Assembly: GCF_024055715.1 (NCBI RefSeq)
Contig: NZ_JAMXMV010000018.1
Span: 1 to 64,000, forward strand
Reading direction: 5' to 3'
Source: Actinoallomurus soli
Lineage (GTDB): Bacteria; Actinomycetota; Actinomycetes; Streptosporangiales; Streptosporangiaceae
DNA: 64,000 nucleotides
Every line of letters begins with the position of its first letter. The stretch's first letter is position 1. The translations under genes were made by a program, and so were the position numbers. Positions 26,698 to 35,070 of this stretch are shown here, piece by piece. The notes beneath the pieces were generated by a model. That model saw only the letters and a program-made list of their open reading frames with translations. It searched no databases and was not told the DNA's origin.

Positions 26698-26749
26698 GAC
26701 TGCACTTGGTGCAGTCAGTCTATCCATGTCGACTGCACTTGGTGCAATC
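26698..26749. promoter_or_regulatory. Tandem TetR operators
   Basis: Two 19-bp palindromes, GACTGCACTTGGTGCAGTC (26698-26716) and GACTGCACTTGGTGCAATC (26731-26749), lie 33 bp apart centre to centre, about three helical turns, between the divergent oxidoreductase and TetR genes. The first is a perfect inverted repeat around TTG. This is the arrangement of an autoregulating TetR repressor that also controls its neighbour. Confidence 0.82.
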
Positions 26750-26764
26750 GGTACGCTCGCAGGC

Positions 26765-27367
26765 ATGCCGAGATGGGAACCGGACGCCGTCGGCCGCCTG
26801 CAGGCCGCCGCTCTCGACCTCTTCGCGGAACAGGGCTTCGAGCGCACCACGATCGAGGAGATCAGCAGACGGGCGGGGCTCAGCAAGCGCTCGTTCTTCA
26901 ATCACTTCGGCGACAAGCGCGAGGTCCTCTTCGGCCCGGTCTCCGAGATGCAGCGGGAGACCGTCACCCGCGAGATCGCCGCGTGCCCCGGGACCCTGCC
27001 GCCGCTCGAAGCCGTCGTCCGCGGCCTGCAGGCCGCCGCCGACGCGGTGTTCGAGGCACGCCGCGACGCGGCGGCGCGCCGCCGCGACATCGTCGAGGCC
27101 AATCCCGAACTGCGGGAACGCGAGCTCCGCAAGCAGGCCGCGCTCACCGACGCCATCGCCGCCGCGCTCCGCGCGCGAGGCGTCGACCCCGACACGGCCC
27201 TTCTCTCCGCGCACGCCGGCATGGTGGTGCACCGGACCGCGATGCGGCGATGGACGCGATCGACCGACGGCCGGTCCCTGCGGGATCACCTCTCCGACGC
27301 GCTGAACGCACTGCGCGCGACCGCCGCCCAGACGGCCGGTCAGGGGGACGCCGACGAGGCATCGTGA
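26765..27367 (+). CDS. TetR-family transcriptional regulator
   Basis: A 200-residue TetR-type repressor. The helix-turn-helix lies in ALDLFAEQGFERTTIEEISR and AGLSKRSFFNHFGDKREVLF. The C-terminal helical ligand domain is of the common all-alpha type and contains PNPELRERELR-like spacing. ATG 26765 gives PRWEPDAVGRLQ and leaves both palindromes outside the coding region; earlier in-frame starts would place them inside it. It probably represses the divergent oxidoreductase gene. Confidence 0.92.
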   Translation: MPRWEPDAVGRLQAAALDLFAEQGFERTTIEEISRRAGLSKRSFFNHFGDKREVLFGPVSEMQRETVTREIAACPGTLPPLEAVVRGLQAAADAVFEARRDAAARRRDIVEANPELRERELRKQAALTDAIAAALRARGVDPDTALLSAHAGMVVHRTAMRRWTRSTDGRSLRDHLSDALNALRATAAQTAGQGDADEAS

Positions 27368-27463
27368 CGGGGGAGGCGTCCCGCCCCGATCTCGGAGTCC
27401 GCGCAGGGGCGCGGCAGGCCCCCGATCACTTCACGGACGGGGCTGCCGGGTCGCAGGAATCCG

Positions 27464-28216
27464 TCAGGGAGTCTGGCCCTGGCGGCGGAGGCGGGTGATG
27501 AACTTGTAGCGGTCGCCGCGGTAGAAGGACTGGGCCCACTCGACGGGATGGCCGTCGACGTCGAAGGCGTGCCGGGACAGCAGGAGGAGCGGCAGGCCGA
27601 CGTCGACGCCCAGGAGCTGGGCGTCGTCGGGGGTGGCCAGCACGGTCTCGATCGTCTCCTCCGCCTCGGCGAGGTGCACGTCGTACGCGGTGGCGAGGGT
27701 CTCGTACAGCGAACCGTGGCGCGGCAGCTCCTTGCGGAGGCCGGGGAAGCGGCGGGCGGGCAGCAGGGACGTGTCGATCGACATCGGCTCACCGTCGGCG
27801 AGGCGGAGCCGGTGGATGCGCAGGGCGCGGCCGCCGGGCCGGATGCCGAGCAGGCCGGCGACCCGCTCGTCCGCGGTGACGTAGTCGATGTCGAGGATGC
27901 GGGTCTCCGGCTCGAGGCCGTGGTGGCGCATGTCCTCGGTGTAGCTGACGAGCTGCAGCTCCTGGGCGACCTTCGGCTTGGCGACGAACGTGCCCTTGCC
28001 CTGGATCCGCTGCAGGCGTCCTTCGATCACCAGCTCGGCGAGGGCCTGCCGTACGGTCGTACGGGAGGTGCCGTACTTCTCCGCGAGCGTGCGTTCGGGC
28101 GGGAGAGGGCTTCCCGGCGTCAGCGCCTCGGTCAGCTCGATGAGGCGCTTCTTCAGCCGGTAGTACTTCGGGATCCGTGGCTCGATCCCGAGCTCCGGTG
28201 CCTGCTCAGCCGTCAC
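27464..28216 (-). CDS. dasR: GntR/HutC-family regulator, DasR homologue
   Basis: A 250-residue GntR regulator. The segments [40 protein letters not shown], then [13 protein letters not shown] and [16 protein letters not shown] align closely with Streptomyces DasR, which binds dre sites and responds to glucosamine 6-phosphate to control N-acetylglucosamine use and development. Both the winged helix and the UTRA effector domain are complete. AAGGAG at 28223-28228 sets the start at GTG 28216. It follows bioF by 15 bases on the same strand, an unusual partner. No dre site is seen near it. Confidence 0.88.
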   Translation of the reverse strand: MTAEQAPELGIEPRIPKYYRLKKRLIELTEALTPGSPLPPERTLAEKYGTSRTTVRQALAELVIEGRLQRIQGKGTFVAKPKVAQELQLVSYTEDMRHHGLEPETRILDIDYVTADERVAGLLGIRPGGRALRIHRLRLADGEPMSIDTSLLPARRFPGLRKELPRHGSLYETLATAYDVHLAEAEETIETVLATPDDAQLLGVDVGLPLLLLSRHAFDVDGHPVEWAQSFYRGDRYKFITRLRRQGQTP

Positions 28217-28231
28217 GCGCACTCCTTACGT

Positions 28232-29398
28232 TCACCGCCGCGTCGCTCCGGCGTTAGGAGCAGGGTACGGTCTGGTCCGCTTCTTGACATTAGCCAGTAC
28301 TCGCGTGACGGCTGTGAGATCCGCCTCGCCGAGATCGGCGCGGGCGGTGAGCCGCAGGCAGGCGCGCCCCACCGGAACGGAGGGTGGCCGGAAGCAGCCG
28401 ACCCGGACACCGTCGTCCGCGCACAGCTCCGCCGCGCGCACGGCCTCGTTCGGGTCCCCGATGATCACTGGGACCACGGCGGCGGCCGGGGACGTCGTCT
28501 CCAGCCCGAGCTCACGGGCGACTCCGGCCAGGTGGAGGGCACGAGCCCGGGCCCGCTCCGGCAGATCCGGCTCGGCGACCAGCACGTCGAGCGCGGCGAG
28601 GGCCGCGCCCGCGCACGCGGGCGCCAGCCCGGTGTCGAAGACGAACGAACGCGCCGTGTCGATCAGCGTCTCGATCACCTCGGGCGCGCCGAGGACCGCA
28701 CCGCCCTGCGCGCCGAGCGACTTGGACAGGGTGGCGGTGAGGACGACGTCGGGCTCGCCGGCGATCCCGGCGGCGTACGCCGCGCCCCGGCCGCCCGGTC
28801 CGACGACGCCGAGCGCGTGCGCCTCGTCGATCAGGAGAATCGCGCCGTGGCGCCGGACGACCCGGTGCAGCTCACGGAGCGGGGCCAGGTCGCCGTCCAC
28901 CGAGAACACCGCGTCGGTCGCGACGACCGCGTCCGCCGAGCCGGTCAGGGCGGCGTCCACGGCCGCGACGTCCCCGTGCGGCGTGACGGTGACCGCCGCG
29001 CGGGACAGCCGGCACCCGTCGATCAGTGAGGCGTGGTTGCCCTGGTCGGAGACGATCAGCCGGGGCCGCAGCGCGGTGAGGGCCCCCAGGTTGGCCAGGT
29101 AGCCGGAGGAGAACACCAGGGCGGACGGCATGCCGGTGAACTCCGCCAGCCGGTGCTCCAGCTCGGCGTGCAGCTCCGTCGTCCCGGTGACGAGGCGCGA
29201 CCCGGTGGAGCCGGTCCCCCACTTGCGTACGGCCTCGATCGCCCCCTCGGCCAGCCGGGCGTCGCGGGCCAGGCCGAGATAGTCGTTGGAGGCCAGGTCG
29301 AGGAGCGACGGGACGGGCGGACGTGGGCGCAGCGTCCGGTGCAGGCCGGCGGCCGTGCGCTCGCGGGTCGCGGCGGTCAACCGCTGAAGTGGGTCCAC
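28232..29398 (-). CDS. bioF: 8-amino-7-oxononanoate synthase
   Basis: A 388-residue PLP enzyme of the alpha-oxoamine synthase family that condenses pimeloyl-ACP or CoA with alanine in biotin synthesis. Marks are SNDYLGLARD, the GTGSTGSRLVTG loop, DEAHALGVVGPGGRGAA and the PLP lysine in TLSKSLGAQGG. The C-terminal 20 residues are basic and probably extra. GTG at 29398 starts the family-typical N-terminus. It is in an operon with the DasR homologue downstream and diverges from the pdtaS gene. Confidence 0.93.
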   Translation of the reverse strand: MDPLQRLTAATRERTAAGLHRTLRPRPPVPSLLDLASNDYLGLARDARLAEGAIEAVRKWGTGSTGSRLVTGTTELHAELEHRLAEFTGMPSALVFSSGYLANLGALTALRPRLIVSDQGNHASLIDGCRLSRAAVTVTPHGDVAAVDAALTGSADAVVATDAVFSVDGDLAPLRELHRVVRRHGAILLIDEAHALGVVGPGGRGAAYAAGIAGEPDVVLTATLSKSLGAQGGAVLGAPEVIETLIDTARSFVFDTGLAPACAGAALAALDVLVAEPDLPERARARALHLAGVARELGLETTSPAAAVVPVIIGDPNEAVRAAELCADDGVRVGCFRPPSVPVGRACLRLTARADLGEADLTAVTRVLANVKKRTRPYPAPNAGATRR

Positions 29399-29436
29399 CC
29401 GGAAATCATTCCAGCCCCGCCTGCGATTATGCAGAC

Positions 29437-30948
29437 GTGCCCACGTTGACCGACCTCACCAGGCAGCACACCGATCTGGACGCGGCGGACCTGGAATGGA
29501 TCCACGCCCTGGTGTCGGACTGGCAGCTGCTCGCCGACCTGTCGTTCGCGGACCTGGTGCTCTGGGTCCCGCTGACCGGCCGCCGCTCCCGCGGGGGCGG
29601 CGGCCCCGGTGCCGTCGACGGCTGGGTGGCCGTCGCCCAGATCCGGCCCACGACCGGCCCCACCGCCTACACCGACGACCTCGTCGGCATGGTCGTCGAG
29701 CCCGGCGGGCGCGGCCTCATCGACGTCGCCTGGACGGAGGAGCGCATCTGCCGGGAGGGGGACCCGGAGTGGGGGAGCGGCATCCCGGTGCGGGAGGAGG
29801 CGATTCCCGTACGCCGGGACGGCCGGATCCTCGGCATCATCCAGCGGAGCACGAACCTCAGCTCGGCGCGTACGCCCAGCCACCTGGAGCTGACGTACCT
29901 GCAGAGCGCCAGCGACCTGGCGAAGATGATCGACGAGGGGCGGTTCCCGTTCCGTGAGGTGGAGCCGAACCTCGCCCGGTCCCCGCGGGTCGGCGACGGC
30001 CTGATCCGGGTGGACCGGGACGGGCGGGTGCTCTACGCGAGTCCCAACGCGCAGTCGGCGTACCGCAGGCTGGGGCTGGCCACCGACCTGGTCGGGACGC
30101 TGCTGGGGGACACCACCGCCCGGCTCATCAACACCGCGGTGGACGACTCGCTGGCGGTGGTCGCCGGCGGCCGCGCCCCGAGCGAGACCGAGATCGAGTC
30201 GAACGGCGCGATCGTGCAGCTGCGGGCCATTCCGCTGATCGTCGACGGGGAACGTACAGGGGCGCTCGTGCTGCTGCGGGACGTCACCGAGCTGCGCTGG
30301 CGCGACCGGGCGCTGATGAGCAAGGACGCCACGATCCGGGAGATCCACCACCGGGTGAAGAACAACCTGCAGACCGTCGCGGCGCTCCTGCGCCTGCAGG
30401 CCCGGCGGCTGCGGGTTCCGGAGGGACGGGCCGCCCTGGAGGAGGCCGTGCGCCGGGTCGGCTCGATCGCGATCGTCCATGAGACGCTCTCGCACACGCC
30501 GGAGGAGCTGGTCGACTTCGACGACATCGCCGACCGGGTCATGGCCATGGCCGGGGAGGTCTCGGCGCCGGAGACCCGGGTGCGGCCGAAGAGGGTGGGG
30601 AGTTTCGGGGTGCTGCCCGCGGTGATCGCCACCCCGGTCGCCATGGTCCTCGCCGAACTGCTGCAGAACGCCCTCGAACACGGCCTGGCGAACCGCGCCG
30701 GAACCCTCGAGGTGGTGGTGACGCGTGGCGACGAGCGGCTGAAGGTGCTGGTCGCCGACAACGGGAGCGGGCTGCCCGACGACTTCGACGTCGACTCGAC
30801 CGCGAGCCTGGGCCTGCAGATCGTCCGCACGCTGATCGTGGGGGAGCTGGGCGGGGTCATCGACCTGCGGCCGCGTCAGGGCGGGGGCACGGAGGTGGTC
30901 CTGGACATCCCCCTGGACCAGGGGCCGCGTACGGCTCCGCCCCCCTGA
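29437..30948 (+). CDS. pdtaS: Soluble histidine kinase PdtaS
   Basis: A 503-residue cytosolic kinase without TM helices: a GAF-like domain (about 20-175), a PAS domain (about 185-290) and a HisKA_2/HATPase module. The phosphoacceptor region is REIHHRVKNNLQTVAALLRL (His304/305), with the N box LAELLQNALEHG and G box DNGSGLPDDF. It corresponds to mycobacterial PdtaS, which signals to an RNA-binding ANTAR regulator; in mycobacteria it also adjoins whiB1. The GTG at 29437 removes an upstream extension that overlaps bioF. Confidence 0.92.
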   Translation: MPTLTDLTRQHTDLDAADLEWIHALVSDWQLLADLSFADLVLWVPLTGRRSRGGGGPGAVDGWVAVAQIRPTTGPTAYTDDLVGMVVEPGGRGLIDVAWTEERICREGDPEWGSGIPVREEAIPVRRDGRILGIIQRSTNLSSARTPSHLELTYLQSASDLAKMIDEGRFPFREVEPNLARSPRVGDGLIRVDRDGRVLYASPNAQSAYRRLGLATDLVGTLLGDTTARLINTAVDDSLAVVAGGRAPSETEIESNGAIVQLRAIPLIVDGERTGALVLLRDVTELRWRDRALMSKDATIREIHHRVKNNLQTVAALLRLQARRLRVPEGRAALEEAVRRVGSIAIVHETLSHTPEELVDFDDIADRVMAMAGEVSAPETRVRPKRVGSFGVLPAVIATPVAMVLAELLQNALEHGLANRAGTLEVVVTRGDERLKVLVADNGSGLPDDFDVDSTASLGLQIVRTLIVGELGGVIDLRPRQGGGTEVVLDIPLDQGPRTAPPP

Positions 30949-30973
30949 GCCCCGCGGGGCCCGGGAAACACGA

Positions 30974-31000
30974 ACGCCCGTGACCTGGGGTCACGGGCGT
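30974..31000. terminator. Bidirectional terminator between pdtaS and whiB1
   Basis: A perfect 12-bp stem, ACGCCCGTGACC (30974-30985) and GGTCACGGGCGT (30989-31000), closes a three-base loop between two convergent genes. It lacks a U tract, as is common for actinobacterial terminators. Confidence 0.75.
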
Positions 31001-31072
31001 CGATCCGGCGCGATGTCGATGGACCGATCTGCGAGCCACGATGCGGCGGACGTCGTTTCTCAGGGTGGTCTC

Positions 31073-31327
31073 TCAGACGTGGGCGCGAGCGCGGGCGCGG
31101 GCGTTGCGGCGCTTCAGGGCGCGGCGCTCGTCTTCGCTCATCGCGCCCCAGACCCCGGCGTCCTGGCCGGAGGTCAGTGCCCAGTTCAGGCAGGCGTCGG
31201 TCACCGGGCAGCGGCGGCATACCTGCTTGGCCTCTTCGATCTGTACCAGCGCGGGGCCGGTGTTCCCGATCGGGAAGAACAGCTCGGGGTCCTCGTCACG
31301 GCAGGCAGCGCGGTGGCGCCAGTCCAT
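31073..31327 (-). CDS. whiB1: WhiB-family iron-sulfur regulator (WhiB1/WblE)
   Basis: An 84-residue WhiB protein. Its four cluster ligands, Cys9, Cys37, Cys40 and Cys46, are at the same positions as in mycobacterial WhiB1, and the GVWGAM turn precedes a basic tail (RRALKRRNARARAR) for DNA contact. WhiB1/WblE is an essential [4Fe-4S] nitric-oxide-sensitive partner of the main sigma factor. The ATG at 31327 gives MDWRHRAACRDED, the invariant N-terminus. A CRP-like site lies 42-57 bases upstream. Confidence 0.95.
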   Translation of the reverse strand: MDWRHRAACRDEDPELFFPIGNTGPALVQIEEAKQVCRRCPVTDACLNWALTSGQDAGVWGAMSEDERRALKRRNARARARAHV

Positions 31328-31368
31328 GCGGTCCACTCCTTCGTAGCGCGTGAAGTGTCGACTCCACT

Positions 31369-31384
31369 TGTGAACGGTTTCACG
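31369..31384 (-). promoter_or_regulatory. CRP-like binding site upstream of whiB1
   Basis: TGTGAACGGTTTCACG matches the CRP family pattern TGTGA-N6-TCAC with correct spacing, 42-57 bases before the whiB1 start. In Mycobacterium tuberculosis whiB1 is controlled by the cAMP receptor protein at a comparable position; extension to this organism is inference. Confidence 0.65.
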
Positions 31385-31510
31385 ATGTCGCGAACAGTCC
31401 AAGGACCATGGGTAAGGTCCGGGAAGTGTTCATGGCGGTCTCGACCAGGGGTGATACCCGATGCCGCGCGCCACTTAGAGATTCCCAGGGCCTCAGAGAG
31501 GGCGCAAGAG

Positions 31511-31532
31511 CTTTGAGAAACTTTTCTCAAAG
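31511..31532. repeat. AT-rich inverted repeat between whiB1 and the lipid kinase gene
   Basis: CTTTGAGAAA (31511-31520) and TTTCTCAAAG (31523-31532) form a perfect 10-bp inverted repeat with a two-base centre in the region between whiB1 and the lipid kinase. Its AT-rich makeup is unusual for the genome. It could bind a regulator of whiB1 or lie in the kinase 3' end region; the sequence does not decide. The CGTGTGTCACACG palindrome at 31544-31556 is nearby. Confidence 0.5.
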
Positions 31533-31583
31533 TATGGCTGTCGCGTGTGTCACACGGCCGAAACCCGAACGTAACTTCGTGAC

Positions 31584-32510
31584 TCAGATCACGATGCGCA
31601 CCGCTTTGGGAACGGACCGGAAGGTCACCGACTCGCGTTGCCCGAGGTAGTCCCCGTCGACCTGGAACGCTATCGGCCGGTGGGAGCGCAGCGTGAACTC
31701 CGTCAGGTCGTGCAGACCGAGGACCTGACTGCCGCGCGGCTGCCGCTGGAACGGAGGCAGAATCTGCGACAGCACGTTCAACGTCGACAGCACGTCGAGC
31801 CGCCGCAGCCCGAACAGGTCCAGGCCGGTCGCGAACGCCGCCCGCGGGCTCGGGTCGACCGGCCAGGGACCGGCGTACGTCCACGGTGAGGTGTTCGACA
31901 CGATGCCCATGAAGATGTGGCCGAGCGGCGGCTTGCCGGGCACCTCGAGGGTGAGCGCCGGGCGGCGCCGGTCCGTCAGCACGAAGAACTGGCGCAGCGC
32001 CGTGCGGATGTACAGCGTGGAGTACGCACGGGAACCGGCGGCCCGGCGCTGCTCGACGGCGTGGACGACCTCGGCGTCGAGCCCGAGGCCCGCGCAGAAC
32101 GTGAAGTAACGGTCGTCGGCCATGCCCAGGCCGACGGTACGGTGACGCCCGGCTCGCAGCGCCTCCAGCACCTGCCCGGCGGCGTCGAGGGCGTTGTTCG
32201 GCAGCCCGAGGGAGCGGGCGAAGACGTTCGCGCTGCCGGCGGGGACCACGGCGAGCGCCGGCAGGTCCTGCGACGGCCCCGCGGCGAGCAGCCCGTTGAC
32301 TGCCTCGTTCACGGTGCCGTCCCCGCCCAGGGCGATGACCACGTCGTAGCCGTCGCCGACCGCCTGCTCGGCCAGTTCCATCGCGTGCCCGCGCCGCTGG
32401 GTCTCGGCGAGCTCCAGCCGCACCTCGCCGGCGAACGCGCGCATCAGCACGTCCCGGGCTCGCCGTGACGTTGTCGTCGCCTTCGGGTTGGCGATCAAGA
32501 GAGCGCGCAC
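31584..32510 (-). CDS. Diacylglycerol/lipid kinase
   Basis: A 308-residue member of the diacylglycerol kinase catalytic family. The nucleotide site is ALGGDGTVNEAVNGLL, followed by VVPAGSANVFARSLGLPN, and the C-terminal half ends with PIAFQVDGDYLGQRESVTF. These enzymes phosphorylate diacylglycerol or related lipids with ATP at the membrane. The homologue lies beside whiB1 in mycobacteria too. ATG 32510 is supported by the immediate first strand ALLIANPKA. Confidence 0.92.
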   Translation of the reverse strand: MRALLIANPKATTTSRRARDVLMRAFAGEVRLELAETQRRGHAMELAEQAVGDGYDVVIALGGDGTVNEAVNGLLAAGPSQDLPALAVVPAGSANVFARSLGLPNNALDAAGQVLEALRAGRHRTVGLGMADDRYFTFCAGLGLDAEVVHAVEQRRAAGSRAYSTLYIRTALRQFFVLTDRRRPALTLEVPGKPPLGHIFMGIVSNTSPWTYAGPWPVDPSPRAAFATGLDLFGLRRLDVLSTLNVLSQILPPFQRQPRGSQVLGLHDLTEFTLRSHRPIAFQVDGDYLGQRESVTFRSVPKAVRIVI

Positions 32511-32593
32511 GCCAAAAGGGTAGCTTCACCGCAGACCAGTGGATGGTGCGGCCTGGCCATCACGGGGCGACGCGCCCGGCTACTGTTCCGGTT

Positions 32594-32971
32594 GTGTCCA
32601 CACGTCCAGCCACTCTGAGCGCCGCAGCCGTCGTCGAGGCCCTGGAAGGGGTCGCCGTGCTGGCCGTCGGCCTGTACGTCGGCGTCGAGGCCGTCATCGG
32701 CCGCCCCCACGACCTCGCGAGCGCCGTCGCCCTCGCCTTCATGGCCGTCCTCGGCGGCGCCGGCATCATCGCGGTCGGCTGGGGGCTGTGGCAGGTACGC
32801 CGCTGGGGACGCGCGCCCGCGCTCCTCACCCAGATCTTCACCTTGATCATCGCCGTGTCGATGTTCCAGAGCCATCGGCAGGTCCTGGGGATCGTCCTCG
32901 TCGTGGTCGCCGTCGTCGGCGCCGCCGCCCTGCTCAGCCCCCCGACGACCCGCGCCCTCATCGACGAGTGA
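32594..32971 (+). CDS. Small four-helix membrane protein
   Basis: A 125-residue protein with four hydrophobic segments (VVEALEGVAVLAVGLYVGVE, ASAVALAFMAVLGGAGIIAV, PALLTQIFTLIIAVSMF, VLGIVLVVVAVVGAAALL). It resembles conserved actinobacterial integral membrane proteins of unknown function. GTG 32594 is chosen because the first helix starts 13 residues later; the frame upstream overlaps the divergent lipid kinase gene. Confidence 0.82.
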   Translation: MSTRPATLSAAAVVEALEGVAVLAVGLYVGVEAVIGRPHDLASAVALAFMAVLGGAGIIAVGWGLWQVRRWGRAPALLTQIFTLIIAVSMFQSHRQVLGIVLVVVAVVGAAALLSPPTTRALIDE

Positions 32972-33046
32972 CGGCAGAGCGACAGGCCCGCCGGAGACGA
33001 CACACGCCGCAGGGAACGACGCGCCGCCGGAACGGCGGAAACGACG

Positions 33047-33076
33047 CGCCCGCCGGAACGGGTGTTCCGGCGGGCG
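33047..33076. terminator. Bidirectional terminator, 13-bp stem
   Basis: CGCCCGCCGGAAC (33047-33059) and GTTCCGGCGGGCG (33064-33076) form a perfect stem around a four-base loop, between the convergent membrane-protein gene and the sigma factor gene. Confidence 0.78.
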
Positions 33077-33098
33077 TGTTCGGTCGGTCTGTGCGGGC

Positions 33099-33896
33099 TC
33101 AGTCGTCGGCGGTCAGGCCGTCCCGGAGCTGGGCCAGCGTGCGGGCCAGCAGCCGGGAGACGTGCATCTGCGAGATGCCGAGCTCGGCGGCGATCTGCGA
33201 CTGCGTCATGTTGCCGAAGAACCGCAGCAGCAGGATGCGCTTCTCCCGGGCCGGGAGCTTCTCCAGCAGCGGCTTGAGCGACTCGCGGTACTCGACGCCC
33301 TCGAGGGCGTCGTCGACGATGCCGAGGGAGTCGGCGACCGCCGGGGCGTCCTCGTCGCCGGAGTCGGGTGCGTCGAGGGAGACGGTGGAGTAGGCGTTCG
33401 CCGACTCCAGGCCCTCCAGCACCTCCTCCTCGCTCATCTGCAGGTGCGCGGCGAGCTCGCTGACGGTCGGCGCCCGGCCCTCGCGCTGGGCGAGGTCGCT
33501 GATCGCCTTGGTCAGCGACAGCTTCAGCTCCTGGAGCCGGCGCGGCACGCGGACCGCCCAGCCCTTGTCGCGGAAGTGGCGCTTGATCTCACCGACGATC
33601 GTCGGCGTGGCGTACGTGGAGAACTCCACGCCACGCTCGAGGTCGAACCGGTCGATCGACTTGATCAGCCCGATCGTCGCGACCTGGACGAGGTCGTCGA
33701 GCCACTCGCCGCGGTTGCGGAACCGGCGGGCGAGGTACTCGACGAGCGGCAGGTGTAGCTCCACCAGCTCGTCCCGGATGCGCTGGCGCTCCGGGTCGCC
33801 TTCGGGCAGGGTGGCGAGCCGCTCGAACAGCAGACGCGCTCGAGCGCGGTCGGGCACTCCGTGCTCGTTGCCGGCCACCGTGGTCTTCTCGGTCAC
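33099..33896 (-). CDS. SigF/SigB-type alternative sigma factor
   Basis: A 265-residue group 3 sigma factor with regions 2 (YLARRFRNRGEWLDDLVQVA, FSTYATPTIVGEIKRHFRDK), 3 (RVPRRLQELKLSLTKAISDL) and 4 (RFFGNMTQSQIAAELGISQM then HVSRLLARTLAQLR). It belongs to the stress and differentiation SigF group (many Streptomyces paralogues). An RsbW-like anti-sigma kinase gene lies 67 bases upstream on the same strand, as in the usF X-sigF pair of mycobacteria. Which paralogue this is cannot be assigned. Confidence 0.93.
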   Translation of the reverse strand: MTEKTTVAGNEHGVPDRARARLLFERLATLPEGDPERQRIRDELVELHLPLVEYLARRFRNRGEWLDDLVQVATIGLIKSIDRFDLERGVEFSTYATPTIVGEIKRHFRDKGWAVRVPRRLQELKLSLTKAISDLAQREGRAPTVSELAAHLQMSEEEVLEGLESANAYSTVSLDAPDSGDEDAPAVADSLGIVDDALEGVEYRESLKPLLEKLPAREKRILLLRFFGNMTQSQIAAELGISQMHVSRLLARTLAQLRDGLTADD

Positions 33897-33963
33897 GCGT
33901 CCACCTCGCTCAGCGGCCCGAAGCCGCGTGGGCGGTGATCGAGTGCCGTGGGGATCGCGGCGT

Positions 33964-34383
33964 TCATGACGTCTTCCCGCGCCGCTTGTTCATGACGATG
34001 GTCACGCGGTCGTCGACACCGACCTTGGCGTCGACGTCGCCCGCGAGCGAGCTCAGGACGGTCCAGGCGAACGTGTCACGGCTGGGCTCCAGGCCGTCCA
34101 CGGTCAGAACCGAGACCGAGATGCTCATGGCGTCGTCGGTCAGCTCGAACTCGCAGGTCAGATCCGTGCCCGGCACCGCCTGGGCCAGGAGCATCGCGCA
34201 CGCCTCGTCGATCGCGATCCGCAAGTCCTCGATCTCGTCGAGGTTGAAGTCGAGGCGTGCCGCCAGCCCGGCCGTGGCCGTGCGCAGCACGGAAAGGTAG
34301 GCACTGTCGGCCGGCAGCCGTACGGTCACGACGTCGCGCACGTCGGACACACTCGCCGCCATGGCCGCGGTTTCCTCGGTCAC
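33964..34383 (-). CDS. Anti-sigma factor, RsbW-type serine kinase
   Basis: A 139-residue HATPase_c protein. The N box LRIAIDEACAMLLAQA and the segment VGVDDRVTIVMNKR belong to the RsbW/SpoIIAB/UsfX family, which bind and inactivate SigF-type sigma factors and phosphorylate anti-sigma antagonists. The G1 Asp-Gly region is short, as in many actinobacterial members. It is the first gene of a pair with the sigma factor, its presumed target. No antagonist gene is adjacent. Confidence 0.9.
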   Translation of the reverse strand: MTEETAAMAASVSDVRDVVTVRLPADSAYLSVLRTATAGLAARLDFNLDEIEDLRIAIDEACAMLLAQAVPGTDLTCEFELTDDAMSISVSVLTVDGLEPSRDTFAWTVLSSLAGDVDAKVGVDDRVTIVMNKRRGKTS

Positions 34384-34581
34384 GTCACTCCCTCGTTGGG
34401 GCTACCCGCTGATGTCGAAACTACCGCCTCAACGCACCCGCGCGCGCATCCGGCGCGCTCGGAGGTCGAAGTGATGATCGTAGAGGCCGGGGGCCGTCTC
34501 CTCGCAGACGGGGGCCGTCCATCCGGCCCCTGCTCCCGTGGGCCCGCCGCTGGTCCGATCCCGGCCGAGAGAAGGCCCGGA

Positions 34582-34983
34582 TCAGGCGTTCTTGGTCTCC
34601 CAGAAGATCTTGGCGATCTCGTCGATCTTGGCGAGGAGCTCGTCCGCCTTGGCCACGTCGAGGGTGCCCTTGGTGCCGGCGGCGCCCGCGAGCTTGGTGG
34701 CCTCGTTGAACAGCTGGTGCAGCTGCGGGTACTTCTCGAAGTGCGGCGGCTTGAAGTAGTCCGTCCACAGCACCCACAGGTGGTGCTTGACCAGCTGGGA
34801 GCGCTCCTCCTTGATGATCAGAGCCCGAGCGCGGAACACCGGGTCGTCGTTGGCCTGGTACTTCTCGATGATCGCCTTGATCGACTCGGCCTCGATCCGG
34901 GCCTGCGCCGGGTCGTACACACCACAGGGCAGGTCGCAGTGGGCCGACGCCGTGGTCTTAGGGCGCAGAAGTCGTGCAAGCAC
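34582..34983 (-). CDS. sodN: Nickel-type superoxide dismutase
   Basis: A 133-residue pre-protein. The nickel hook HCDLPCGVYDPAQARIEAES is preceded by 14 residues from GTG 34983, the length of leader removed in Streptomyces to expose His1. His1, Cys2 and Cys6 therefore coordinate nickel after cleavage. The longer frame from ATG 35013 would give an atypical 24-residue leader. The rest of the four-helix subunit (KHHLWVLWTDYFKPPHFEKY) is typical. The divergent neighbour is the matching protease gene. Confidence 0.96.
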   Translation of the reverse strand: MLARLLRPKTTASAHCDLPCGVYDPAQARIEAESIKAIIEKYQANDDPVFRARALIIKEERSQLVKHHLWVLWTDYFKPPHFEKYPQLHQLFNEATKLAGAAGTKGTLDVAKADELLAKIDEIAKIFWETKNA

Positions 34984-35070
34984 CTGCGTGTCCCTTCCGT
35001 TGTTTCGGATCATGCTCCGCTAGCAGACACTACTCCTGGTACCCTTCCCGCGCGCAGAGAGGTGACCCAC

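Noticed and set aside
31578-31593. Second CRP-like site CGTGACTCAGATCACG
   Set aside because: It overlaps the stop codon of the lipid kinase gene and has weaker ends; chance is likely.
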